DNA of 64,000 bases, from contig NZ_JAPSLK010000001.1 of assembly GCF_031180885.1 (NCBI RefSeq), positions 151,104 through 215,103 on the forward strand, written 5' to 3'. The stretch comes from Saccharothrix sp. (GTDB lineage Bacteria; Actinomycetota; Actinomycetes; Mycobacteriales; Pseudonocardiaceae). Positions 46,557 through 56,069 of this stretch are shown in pieces. A program made the translations under genes and the position numbers. Position 1 is the first letter of the stretch, and every line of letters starts with the position of its first letter. Below the pieces are notes generated by a model. It was not told the DNA's origin. It worked only from the letters and a program-made list of their open reading frames with translations, and ran no database searches.

Positions 46557-48519
46557 GGTGTTCCTTTCGCATCTTCGGCAGGAGCAGGTGCACGGCCACC
46601 GCGGCGACGAGGAACCCGATGCCGACGGCGATCGTGACCGGTTGCAGGTAGAGCAGGGCGATGGCGGCGGGGATGCACAGCAACCGCTCGGGCAGCGCCG
46701 CCTGGCGGACCAGCCAGCCGCCGGTGACCACGGCGAGCGCCGCGACCCCCAGCGCCGAGGCGGCGAAGACCCAGAGCGAGTCCACGAACGACGCGCGCAG
46801 CAGCAGGGCCGCGCCGTCGTCGGTGAGCACGAACGCGAGCGGCACGAGGAACGCGGGCAGCGTGTACTTCCACGTCCGCCACATCGTCTTCATGACGTCG
46901 CCGCCGGTGATGGCGGCGGCGGCCACCGCGGCGAGCGCCGTCGGCGGCGTCACCTCGGACAGCACCGCGTAGTAGAAGATGAACATCGCGGTCTCTTCAG
47001 GAGCCACGCCCAGCTCCATCAGCGCGGGTCCGATGACGACCCACGAGATGATGAAGGACGCGGTCACCGGCACGGCGAGCCCGAGCACGCTCACCGCGAC
47101 CGCGGCCAGCACGACGGTCACGAACAGCACGACCGACGGGTTGGACGAGATCAGGCCGGCGATGTCGACCAGCGCGGAGGCCAGTTCCTGCCCCAGCCCG
47201 GTCTTGGTGATGGTCGAGGTGATCACGCCGGCCGCCGCGCACACCGCGATCACCGGCAGCGCGCTGCGCACCCCGGTGGACAGCGAGTCGAGGATGGTCC
47301 GCCCCCAGGTACGGACATCCCCCTTGTGCGCGATCAACGCGAACAAAGCCGCGACCCCCGACGCGTACACCACGGCCGAGTAGACCGGGATGTCCAGCGC
47401 CAGGAAGACGACGATCACCCCGAGCGACAGGAAGTGGTACCCGCCGCGCTTGAGCAGCGCCCACGGGCTGGGCGCGTCGATCTCCACGGGCTTGGCCCCG
47501 AACCGCCGGGCGTCGATCTCCACGGCGAGGGCGATGCCCAGGTAGTACAGGAGGGTCGGCAGGATCGCCCAGATCAGCACCTGGAGGTACGAGGCCTCCA
47601 GGTACTCGGCGATGATGAACGCCGCCGCGCCCAACGTGGGCGGCGACAGGATCGCCCCGATCCCGGACGCGGCCAGCAACCCGCCCGCGCTCTCCTTGGG
47701 ATAACCGGCCTTCTTCAGCATCGGCCAGGTGACCGCGCCCAGTGAGACGGTCGTGGCCGTGCCCGACCCGGACACCGTGCCGAGCAGGAACCCGGCGGTC
47801 GCGGCCGTGCGCCCCGGCGCGGTCCGCGACTTGCGGAACGCCGAGAAGCTGATGTCCACGAAGAACGTCCCGGCGCCGGACGCGTTGAGCACGGCGCCGT
47901 AGATCGTGAACAGCACGATGTACGTGGCGGCGACGTCCAACGGCGTCCCGTAGAACCCGGTCGCGTCGTTGTAGAACCCGTTGATGATCTGCGCGAAGTC
48001 CACGCCCGCGTGCGAGATCGCCCAGGCCGGCGGCAGGTACCCGCCGTAGTAGGCGAACGCGACGAACCCGAGGCACACCAGCGGCAACACCCACCCGGTG
48101 GTCCGCCGACAGGCTTCGAGGATCAGGAGCAGCAGGATCGTCCCGGCGATGACGTCCAGGTCGGTCAACTGCCCCTGCCGGTCGAGGAACGCGTCGAACC
48201 CGCCGAACAACGGGTACGCCCCGACCGCGAACGCCAACACGGCCAACGTCCAGTCCAACGGCCCGGGGTCGTCCGCCCCACCCTTGCGCGGCCGGTAGCA
48301 GAGGAACACCAGCGGCAACGTGACGGCGAGGAACATCACCAGGTAGTACTGCCCGCCCTTGGCGAACGGCCAGAACACCTGCTTGAGCACCAGCAGGGCC
48401 ACCAACAACCCGGCGACCCAGATGCCCAACTCCCACCGCCGCGACAACGACCGCGAGGGCCGTTCCTCGTCGTACTCGGCGATCAGCTCGGCGACATCAG
48501 CCTGTGGCTTCGTCGACAC
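46549..48519 (-). CDS. TRAP transporter fused permease (4TM/12TM, DctQM type)
   Basis: A protein of about 656 residues with many membrane helices, in which the small and large TRAP subunits are fused. The DctM core includes GTVSGSGTATTVSLGAVTWPMLKKAGY and ASGIGAILSPPTLGAAAFIIAEYL, typical of TAXI-linked permeases. GTG 48519, behind AAGGAG, is chosen over GTG 48525, which overlaps that site. It should use an ion gradient to import the solute bound by the TAXI protein. Confidence 0.9.
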   Translation of the reverse strand: MSTKPQADVAELIAEYDEERPSRSLSRRWELGIWVAGLLVALLVLKQVFWPFAKGGQYYLVMFLAVTLPLVFLCYRPRKGGADDPGPLDWTLAVLAFAVGAYPLFGGFDAFLDRQGQLTDLDVIAGTILLLLILEACRRTTGWVLPLVCLGFVAFAYYGGYLPPAWAISHAGVDFAQIINGFYNDATGFYGTPLDVAATYIVLFTIYGAVLNASGAGTFFVDISFSAFRKSRTAPGRTAATAGFLLGTVSGSGTATTVSLGAVTWPMLKKAGYPKESAGGLLAASGIGAILSPPTLGAAAFIIAEYLEASYLQVLIWAILPTLLYYLGIALAVEIDARRFGAKPVEIDAPSPWALLKRGGYHFLSLGVIVVFLALDIPVYSAVVYASGVAALFALIAHKGDVRTWGRTILDSLSTGVRSALPVIAVCAAAGVITSTITKTGLGQELASALVDIAGLISSNPSVVLFVTVVLAAVAVSVLGLAVPVTASFIISWVVIGPALMELGVAPEETAMFIFYYAVLSEVTPPTALAAVAAAAITGGDVMKTMWRTWKYTLPAFLVPLAFVLTDDGAALLLRASFVDSLWVFAASALGVAALAVVTGGWLVRQAALPERLLCIPAAIALLYLQPVTIAVGIGFLVAAVAVHLLLPKMRKEHHA

Positions 48520-48757
48520 GCGCACTCCTTCGTGTCGCGCAGGGATCATGCGCCCCAGAAGCTACTTGTGGTCGCTCTCACAGCCATAGACCCACCATCT
48601 AAAGGGACTGTAAAGACCTCCACCAGCCCTCAGCTGAACCGATCAGCCACGTTCACACCGGCACCTGACCACCCTTCCGGCACCAGCACGGCGCAGTCAG
48701 CTTTTCGGCGCGAAGCGCCGTTGGATTGGGCCTCCGGTGGAGGCCACGGCTCGGCTT

Positions 48758-48926
48758 GGGCTTTTGCTTGTACCCTCCCCGCATGACCTGCCCGAAGGGC
48801 TACCCACAGATTTCCCGGGTGCAGCCGAAATTTTTTGTGAGGAACGAGCAAAAGTTTTCAGCGGCGCCCGGGAAATCCGTGGCAGGCTCCGCCAGGTCAT
48901 ACGGGGAGGGCACAAGCAAAAAGCCC
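48758..48926 (+). repeat. Hairpin unit H1
   Basis: A 169-bp long hairpin. The outer stem is GGGCTTTTGCTTG paired with CAAGCAAAAAGCCC; the next stem is CCCTCCCCG..ATGACCTG with its complement; the upper stem GATTTCCCGGG/CCCGGGAAATC is followed by GC, GC and GAAA/TTTC. The loop includes TTGTGAGGAACGAGCAAA. The single-stranded segment CCCGAAGGGCTACC lies on the left side. Confidence 0.85.
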
Positions 48927-48971
48927 CCGCAGTTTCTTTTGCTGGTGCCCAACCCCGGTGGCCTCCCAAGC

Positions 48972-49093
48972 CCGCTTTTGATCTTGAGAGCGCGTCAGCG
49001 CGTTCTTCTCGACACTCTTAAAGCGCTTTAAAGCTTTGAGAAACGCGCTTCGCGCTGGTCAACGCGCTGACGCGCTCTCAAAATCAAAAGCGG
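48972..49093. repeat. Central stem of the composite palindrome
   Basis: Arms 48972-49004 and 49061-49093 are 33 bp each with one mismatch (the CCGCTTTTGAT..TTGAGAGCGCG..GCGCGTT block). The 56-base spacer holds a perfect 14-bp palindrome TTAAAGCGCTTTAA (49018-49031) and a CGCGCTTCGCG mini-hairpin. Confidence 0.85.
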
Positions 49094-49126
49094 CCCGGAG
49101 AACCACCGATGGGGAGGGAAGGGCAT

Positions 49127-49270
49127 CGGTTCCCCCACCGCACGACCTGGCAAAGCCAACCACGCTTTGGTCGGGTGCCGCTGAAAATTTGCTCGTTCCT
49201 CACAAAATTTTCGGCCGCACCCGACCAAAGCGTGGTAGCCCTTCGGGCAGGCCATACGGTGGGGGAACCG
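49127..49270 (-). repeat. Hairpin unit H2 (inverted copy of H1)
   Basis: A 144-bp hairpin with outer stem CGGTTCCCCCACCG and its perfect complement. The upper stem is 20 bp and perfect (49159-49178 with 49217-49236). Read on the minus strand it has the same ATGGCCTGCCCGAAGGGCTACC entry and the same TTGTGAGGAACGAGCAAA loop as H1, but different paired bases in the upper stem. Confidence 0.85.
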
Positions 49271-49504
49271 AAGCCCCGCCGTGGCTGGGAGCCGGCCCGC
49301 CGCGCGGAGCGCGGCCTAAAAGCAAGCCGCTGCGCGGCGAAAACACGCGACTCGCGGTGGAATGCTTGCGATGCGCGGGCGGATTGGTCGATTCGCGGCA
49401 CAGCGAAGAACTGGCCCGCTTCCGCCGGACCTGAAGACGTGTCGGGCCGCACCGGGGGATTCCTCGTCGAAGGTGAAACCTGAGGACCGATCGTCCGTAC
49501 TGGA

Positions 49505-49765
49505 TTAGACCACTCGGCCGTCCTCATAGCACCAGCGCCAGTCCTCGCCCGGCTCGAAGGACTTCATCACCGGGTGCCCCTCCTCGTGGAAGTGCGCCGT
49601 GGCGTGCCGTCTCGGGCTGGAGTCGCAGCAGGCCACGTGGCCGCAGGTCAGGCACATCCGCAGGTGCGCCCAGTTGCGTTCGCCGGCGGCGAGGCAGTCG
49701 GCGCAGCCGCCGGTCGCGTCGGGGGACACCGCCTGGGGCAGGGTGGCGAGGTGAGGACAGGTCAT
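49505..49765 (-). CDS. UBP-type zinc finger protein
   Basis: The 86-residue protein starts MTCPHL and carries the zf-UBP pattern: CADCLAAGERNWAHLRMCLTCGHVACCD then HATAHFHEEGHPV, a Cys/His set that binds zinc. In eukaryotes the domain binds ubiquitin tails; bacterial roles are unknown. It is divergent from the Na+/H+ antiporter with only 28 bases between start codons, so both share a control region. Confidence 0.88.
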   Translation of the reverse strand: MTCPHLATLPQAVSPDATGGCADCLAAGERNWAHLRMCLTCGHVACCDSSPRRHATAHFHEEGHPVMKSFEPGEDWRWCYEDGRVV

Positions 49766-49793
49766 GGCGGCCATCATCACGCAAGATTGCGGC

Positions 49794-51347
49794 ATGCACG
49801 GACCGGAACTCCTGCTCCTCCTCGTCGGCGCGTTGCTGGTCACGGCCGGGGCCAAGCGGCTCGGGTGGCCGGCGCCGCTCGTCCTCGTCGCCGTCGGGCT
49901 CGCGGTGTCGTTCATCCCGGGACTGCCGGAGTTCGCGCTGGAACCCGAGTTGATCCTCGTGCTCGTCCTGCCGCCGCTGCTCTACTCGGCCGCGCTGGAC
50001 AGCTCGTACCACAACATCCGGGCCAACCTGCGGCCGATCGGGCTGCTCGCGGTGGGTCTGGTGATCGCGACGACGATCGGCGTGGGGTCGGTGGCGCACC
50101 TCGCCCTGCCCGAGTTGTCGCTCCCGGCCGCGCTCGTGCTGGGCGCGGTGGTGGCGCCGCCGGACGCGGTGGCGGCGGTGGCGATCGGGCGGCGGCTCAA
50201 CCTGCCTCGGCGGACCATGACGTTGCTCACCGGGGAGAGCCTGATCAACGACGCGACCGCGCTGACCGTCTACAAGGTCGCGGTCGCGGCGACGCTCGGG
50301 GTCACGGCCACCTGGGTCGACGGGCTGCGGACGTTCGTGATCGGCGCGGGCGGCGGTGTGGTGATCGGGTTGGCCATCGGGATGGGGGTCCGGTGGGTCC
50401 GCGCCCGGCTCGACGACGGCGTGATGGAGAGCGCGCTGGGCATGTTGGTGCCCTTCGGCGCGTACCTGTTCGCCGAGGAACTGGGCTCGTCCGGTGTGCT
50501 CGCCGTGGTGGTGGCCGGGCTCTACATCGGTCACTACGCGCCGCGCAGCTCGTACTACACGCGCCTCCAGGACACGGCCGTGTGGCGCTCGGTCGACATC
50601 CTGCTGGAGTCGTTCGTGTTCGCCTTGATCGGTCTCCAGCTGAAGACGACCGTGGGCGATGTCGACGTGACCGCCGGGTTGGTCATCGCCGCCGCATGGA
50701 TCCTCGCGGCCACGATCCTGGTCCGGTTCGTGTGGATGTACCCGGCCGCGTACATCCCGCGCTTCCTGTCCCCCCGCATCCGCGCCCGTGAGAAGGCACC
50801 GGGCTGGCGTGGGATCACCGTTTTGTCCTGGGCGGGGATGCGGGGTGTGGTGTCGTTGGCCGCCGCGGCCGCGTTGCCGCTCGATCTCCCCGGCCGGGAC
50901 GTGATCGTGTTCTGCGCGTTCGTCGTGACGGTCGGCACGTTGCTGCTCCAAGGCCTCACCCTGCCGTGGGTCATCCGGAAGTTGGGCGTGCGGGGCGACG
51001 AGGAGCGCGAGGACGCCCTCGCGGAGGCGCAGGTGCAGCACGCCGCCGCGCAGGCCGCCGTGGACCGCCTGGACGAGCTGATCGGCGGGGGCGACAACAC
51101 CCCCGACCACATCGTCGAACGGCTGCGCGTCATGGCCGAGCACCGCGGCAACGCGGCCTGGGAGCGCCTGGGCCGCCAGGAGGAGGAAAGCCCGGCCGCG
51201 TCCTACCGCCGACTCCGCCGGACCATGCTGGAAGCCGAGCGCCAGGTCTTCATCGAAGCCCGGGACAGCGGGCGGATCGACGACGAGGTCCTGTTCCGGG
51301 TGCTGCGCGAGTTGGACCTGGAGGAAGCGGCCATATCCCGTGAGTGA
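49794..51347 (+). CDS. Na+/H+ antiporter (CPA1/NhaP type)
   Basis: A 517-residue protein with about 12 membrane helices in the first 410 residues and a charged cytosolic tail with helical segments. CPA1 hallmarks include the helix with APPDAVAAVAIGRRL and the ion-site region GESLINDATALTVYK; WAGMRGVVSLAAAAALP comes later. It exchanges sodium for protons. ATG 49794 (MHGPELLL) fits the membrane start; an upstream ATG at 49764 overlaps the zinc finger gene. Confidence 0.92.
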   Translation: MHGPELLLLLVGALLVTAGAKRLGWPAPLVLVAVGLAVSFIPGLPEFALEPELILVLVLPPLLYSAALDSSYHNIRANLRPIGLLAVGLVIATTIGVGSVAHLALPELSLPAALVLGAVVAPPDAVAAVAIGRRLNLPRRTMTLLTGESLINDATALTVYKVAVAATLGVTATWVDGLRTFVIGAGGGVVIGLAIGMGVRWVRARLDDGVMESALGMLVPFGAYLFAEELGSSGVLAVVVAGLYIGHYAPRSSYYTRLQDTAVWRSVDILLESFVFALIGLQLKTTVGDVDVTAGLVIAAAWILAATILVRFVWMYPAAYIPRFLSPRIRAREKAPGWRGITVLSWAGMRGVVSLAAAAALPLDLPGRDVIVFCAFVVTVGTLLLQGLTLPWVIRKLGVRGDEEREDALAEAQVQHAAAQAAVDRLDELIGGGDNTPDHIVERLRVMAEHRGNAAWERLGRQEEESPAASYRRLRRTMLEAERQVFIEARDSGRIDDEVLFRVLRELDLEEAAISRE

Positions 51348-51461
51348 CGACCCACCACGCGTTCACCGTGACGCCGCCTTCCCTTCACCCTACGGTGACC
51401 GGGAGGTCGCGGCGCGCAACGAGGCTGCGCCGCGTCTGGTTCGCGAACAGGGAGGTCGGCG

Positions 51462-52568
51462 ATGGTGCGGACGAGGATCTTCGGAGCGGCGCTCGCGGCG
51501 CTCGCGGTGGCCGGGGTGGTGACCGTGTCGTCGGCGTCGGCGCAGAGCGACGTGGCCGGGGCGCACAAGCCGAAGGGGCCGATCGTCATCGGGCACCGGG
51601 GCGCGTCGGGCTACCGCCCGGAGCACACGCTGGCGGCCTACGAGCTGGCCGCGCGCATGGGTGCCGACTACATCGAGCCCGACTTGGTGTCCACAAAGGA
51701 CGGTGTGCTGGTCGCCCGGCACGAGAACGAGATCGGCGGCACCACCGACGTCGGCGGCAAGCCGGAGTTCGCGGGCCGCAAGACCACCAAGGTCATCGAC
51801 GGCTCGTCGATCACCGGCTGGTTCACCGAGGACTTCACGCTCGCCGAGCTGAAGACGTTGCGCGCCAAGGAGCGCATCCCGGAGATCCGCCCGCGCAACA
51901 CCCTCTACGACGGCCGCTACGAGGTGCCGACGCTCCAAGAGGTCATCGACCTCTCCCGCCGGCTGTCCCGCGAGCTGGGCCGCGACATCGGCGTCTACCC
52001 GGAGACCAAGCACCCCACCTACTTCCAGGACATCAAGCTCGCCTTGGAGCCCGAGCTGGTCGACGTGCTCAACCGCAACGGCCTCAACCGGGCCAACGCC
52101 AAGGTCTACGTGCAGTCCTTCGAGGTGGCCAACCTCAAGGAGCTGCGCAAGTCGCTGCGCGTCCCGCTGGTGCAGCTGATCAACTCCTCCGGCGCGCCGT
52201 ACGACTTCGTGAAGGCCGGCGACAAGCGCACCTACAGCGACCTGGTCACGCCGGACGGCCTGCGCGAGATCCGCACCTACGCCAACGGCATCGGCGCGGC
52301 CAAGGACCGGATCATCCCGCGCAACGCGGCGGGCTTCCTCCAGACCCCGACCACCCTGGTCCGCGACGCCCACACCCGCGGCCTGATCGTGCACGCCTGG
52401 ACGTTCCGCAACGAGAACGCGTTCCTGCCGGCCGACTTCCGCACCTCGACCGACCCGGCCGCGTACGGCCGCGCGTTCGAGGAGTACGCGAAGTTCTACG
52501 CGACCGGCCTGGACGGCCTGTTCGCCGACAACCCGGACACCGCCGTCGAGGCCCGTTCAGCCCGCTGA
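51462..52568 (+). CDS. Secreted glycerophosphodiester phosphodiesterase
   Basis: The 368-residue protein has a Sec signal (cleavage near SSASAQS) and the GDPD barrel: [23 protein letters not shown] with the catalytic His and Arg, then [22 protein letters not shown]. GlpQ-type enzymes release glycerol-3-phosphate from glycerophosphodiesters or wall teichoic acid. GGAGGTCGGCG precedes the ATG. Its end overlaps the ssuD remnant. Confidence 0.92.
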   Translation: MVRTRIFGAALAALAVAGVVTVSSASAQSDVAGAHKPKGPIVIGHRGASGYRPEHTLAAYELAARMGADYIEPDLVSTKDGVLVARHENEIGGTTDVGGKPEFAGRKTTKVIDGSSITGWFTEDFTLAELKTLRAKERIPEIRPRNTLYDGRYEVPTLQEVIDLSRRLSRELGRDIGVYPETKHPTYFQDIKLALEPELVDVLNRNGLNRANAKVYVQSFEVANLKELRKSLRVPLVQLINSSGAPYDFVKAGDKRTYSDLVTPDGLREIRTYANGIGAAKDRIIPRNAAGFLQTPTTLVRDAHTRGLIVHAWTFRNENAFLPADFRTSTDPAAYGRAFEEYAKFYATGLDGLFADNPDTAVEARSAR

Positions 52569-52990
52569 CGTGAGCACCGGCGCGGCCTGCCCGACCCCGA
52601 GCAGGCCGCGCCGCGCCAACTCCGGCCGGACCCCTTCGCCGAACCGGTAAGCCTCTTCCAGGTGCGGGTACCCGGACAGCACGAACTCCTCGACCCCCAC
52701 CGCGTGGTACTCCTCGACCAGGCCCGCGACCTCGGCGTGGCTGCCCACCAGAGCCGTCCCCGCCCCGCCGGGCACCAGCCCGATCCCGGCCCACGGCCCC
52801 GGGGTGCACCTCCAGCCCGCGCACCCCGTCACCCAGCGACCCGCCGTGCAGGGCCGGCATCCGCCGCTGCCCCACGGACCGGCTCTCCCGAAGCTGAGCC
52901 CGCGCCCGCTCAAACCCGAGTTTTCGGCGTCCGCCGGGAGGCGTCAACGCGTCCCGGATGGTGGCGAACGGTCCGTCTGCGCCACAACCG
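52557..52990 (-). pseudogene. C-terminal remnant of an alkanesulfonate monooxygenase (SsuD-like)
   Basis: The frame near 52557-52800 reads [40 protein letters not shown], the typical end of SsuD (FMNH2-dependent LLM oxidoreductase). The preceding SsuD segment [13 protein letters not shown] is in another frame, so a frameshift lies near 52800 by a C/G run. The N-terminal three quarters of the gene are missing. It is wedged between the phosphodiesterase and purA ends. Confidence 0.75.
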
Positions 52991-53000
52991 GCCAGGTGGA

Positions 53001-54338
<1,338 letters not shown>

Positions 54339-54376
54339 TCACTTGCCGGTGGTTGAGGGTAGACCAGGAGATGAAC

Positions 54377-55042
54377 GTGCGCGGAATCGTGTTGGCCTGC
54401 GGAAACTCGCAGTCGCCAATGATCACGGACGGTGACCGGTTCGAGGTGCGCGCGGTGGGTGCGCGCCCGGGAAAGGCCGAGGTAGACCCGGTTCTGGCCG
54501 AGTTGGGTGACCGTCGTCTCATCGTCCACGGTACGGACGCCGACCTCAACGCGGTCGTCCTGCGCCTGCTGCGGACCGAGCGGCTCGCCGAGGTCCCGGT
54601 GGCCTACGTGCCGGCGTCGCCGTCCTCGGACGTGGCCCGCCTGTGGAACCTGCCCACCGACCCGGGCCGCGCCCTCGACCTTGCCCTGTCGGGTGACGCC
54701 GACCGGGTGTCACTCGTCCGGGATGACGTCGGCGGGGTGCTCGTCGGTCTCGGGTCGCTGGGCCCGGTGCGCGGCGTCGGCTACGCGGACGACACGGTCG
54801 TGCTGCGCGGCCAGGCGAGCCGCATCGAGGTGGTCCCGGACAACGAATTGGGCCTCGCCGTGAGCGTCATCCACAAGCGCCTCTTCAGCAAGAAGGTGAC
54901 CACGACGGCGGGCCGCGCGTTCCAACTCGGCTGCCTGCCCGTGCAGGTGAACCTCGACGGCATCGCGCACCCGCGCCCGATGAACAAGTGGACCTGGTAC
55001 CGCCACACGGAGGATCTTCGCCTGGTGCGCGGATTGCAGTAA
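54377..55042 (+). CDS. Diacylglycerol kinase-like protein (divergent from purA)
   Basis: A protein of about 221 residues. The middle resembles the lipid kinase catalytic fold in reduced form: RLIVHGTDADLNAVVLRLL, then VPVAYVPASPSSDVARLWNLP, then DRVSLVRDDVGGVLVG. A basic Cys-containing C-terminus follows (KKVTTTAGRAFQLGC). The conserved GDGT of true kinases reads GTDADLN, so enzyme activity is uncertain. GTG 54377 with AGGAG at normal spacing is preferred; an ATG 6 bases upstream is too close to that site. Confidence 0.55.
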   Translation: MRGIVLACGNSQSPMITDGDRFEVRAVGARPGKAEVDPVLAELGDRRLIVHGTDADLNAVVLRLLRTERLAEVPVAYVPASPSSDVARLWNLPTDPGRALDLALSGDADRVSLVRDDVGGVLVGLGSLGPVRGVGYADDTVVLRGQASRIEVVPDNELGLAVSVIHKRLFSKKVTTTAGRAFQLGCLPVQVNLDGIAHPRPMNKWTWYRHTEDLRLVRGLQ

Positions 55043-55114
55043 CAAAGGGTTTTCCCTTCCGCCACAAGGGTGTCACTCGAAGGCATTGTGACAGCCGGAT
55101 AATTGCCCCAAGGT

Positions 55115-55149
55115 AATTCCGACAGCTTCCAACTAGGAAGGTCGGAATT
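55115..55149 (+). promoter_or_regulatory. Hairpin masking the ribosome site of the HNH nuclease
   Basis: AATTCCGA pairs with TCGGAATT immediately before the ATG, and CTTCC pairs with GGAAG inside it. The Shine-Dalgarno AGGAAG is in the paired region, so folding would block initiation. Confidence 0.65.
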
Positions 55150-55788
55150 ATGTCAACGGTCAACAAAGCCGCGCGTTTTTCGATCCCCCTGCTCCTGGCC
55201 GGCGCACTCACCCTCGGCCTGACCGCCCCCGCCCAGGCCACCCCGCCCGACATCCCCAGCGCCACCCAGGCAGGCGCCGAACTGGCCGCGCTCACGGTCG
55301 CGTCCGAGGGCTCCATGACCGGGTACTCGCGCGACAAGTTCCCGCACTGGATCACCATCTCCGGCACCTGCAACACCCGCGAGACGGTCCTCAAGCGCGA
55401 CGGCTCGAACGTGGTGACCGACTCGTCCTGCGCCGCCGTCTCCGGCCGCTGGTACAGCCCGTACGACGGGGCGACGTGGTCGGCGGCGTCGGACGTCGAC
55501 ATCGACCACATCGTGCCGCTGGCCGAGGCGTGGCGCTCCGGCGCGTCGTCGTGGACCACGTCCCGCCGCCAGTCCTTCGCCAACGACCTGTCCGGCCCGC
55601 AGCTGATCGCGGTGACCGACAACGTCAACCAGGCGAAGGGCGACCAGGACCCGGCCCTGTGGAAGCCGCCGCTGACCTCGTACTGGTGCACGTACGCGAA
55701 GATGTGGGTACACACCAAGTACCGGTGGGGCCTGAAGGTGAACTCCGCCGAGAAGTCCGCTTTGCAGTCGATGCTCGGAAGGTGCTGA
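55150..55788 (+). CDS. Secreted HNH-family nuclease
   Basis: A 212-residue protein. Signal peptide with core LLLAGALTLGL and cleavage near AQATP; mature domain with the extracellular HNH pattern: DVDIDHIVPLAEAWRSGA (catalytic His), then FANDLSGPQLIAVTDNVNQAKGDQDPALW and a late conserved WCTYAKMW. Four cysteines probably form disulfides. It should cut DNA or RNA outside the cell. The small gene that follows overlaps the stop by one base. Confidence 0.85.
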   Translation: MSTVNKAARFSIPLLLAGALTLGLTAPAQATPPDIPSATQAGAELAALTVASEGSMTGYSRDKFPHWITISGTCNTRETVLKRDGSNVVTDSSCAAVSGRWYSPYDGATWSAASDVDIDHIVPLAEAWRSGASSWTTSRRQSFANDLSGPQLIAVTDNVNQAKGDQDPALWKPPLTSYWCTYAKMWVHTKYRWGLKVNSAEKSALQSMLGRC

Positions 55789-56036
55789 TGGCCGACTACT
55801 CGTCCCCTTTCACCGCGGGCCCCGGCGGCGTGATGACCGATGAAGTCGGCGTCGTCACCGGCCAATTGGAATTGCGCACCACCTTCGCCAACGGGGTGGT
55901 CCGCGCGAAGGTCCGCTACGAAGGCGCAGACGAGTGGTACGCCATCACCGGCGCTTCCTGCCGCTTGGCCGACCAACGCGACCACGCGGCGGTCCACCAG
56001 GTCTTGTTGGGCGTGCTGAACCGCCCGCTCGGCTGA
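55788..56036 (+). CDS. Small cytosolic protein coupled to the HNH nuclease
   Basis: The 82-residue product starts MADYSSPFTAGPGGVMTDEV. Its ATG shares the A of the nuclease's TGA (TGATG), so its translation depends on that of the nuclease. No signal peptide or membrane segment. It is mixed beta (TGQLELRTTF, VVRAKVRYEG) with one cysteine. I recognise no family. An immunity or regulatory role for the coupled nuclease is only a guess. Confidence 0.6.
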   Translation: MADYSSPFTAGPGGVMTDEVGVVTGQLELRTTFANGVVRAKVRYEGADEWYAITGASCRLADQRDHAAVHQVLLGVLNRPLG

Positions 56037-56069
56037 CCGCGCCGGGGTCACCGTGGTGCCCCCGGCGCT

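Larger units (their letters stand above)
48700..49323. repeat. Composite inverted repeat (two inverted hairpin units plus a central stem)
   Basis: Two arms of roughly 300 bp are inverted copies of each other about a centre near 49032. Shared mirrored blocks from outside in are GCTTTT, GCCACGGCnnGGCTT, the hairpin unit, GGTGGnCTCC and a 33-bp block ending CGCGTCAGCGCGTT. Each arm contains its own hairpin unit. The outer edges fall at GCTTTT (48700) and AAAAGC (49323). Confidence 0.85.
48520..49504. other. Gene-free stretch containing a 624-bp composite palindrome
   Basis: No gene is supported here. The left part (48520-48699) is the likely promoter region of the TRAP genes, with no strong element seen. 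The rest is the inverted-repeat complex described next. Short open frames such as those beginning CPKGY read through hairpin stems on both strands and look non-coding. Confidence 0.7.

Noticed and set aside
48726-49434. Small open frames reading CPKGYP and similar in the palindrome
   Set aside because: They follow the repeat on both strands and pass through stems; the similarity is a result of repeat conservation, not of a protein.
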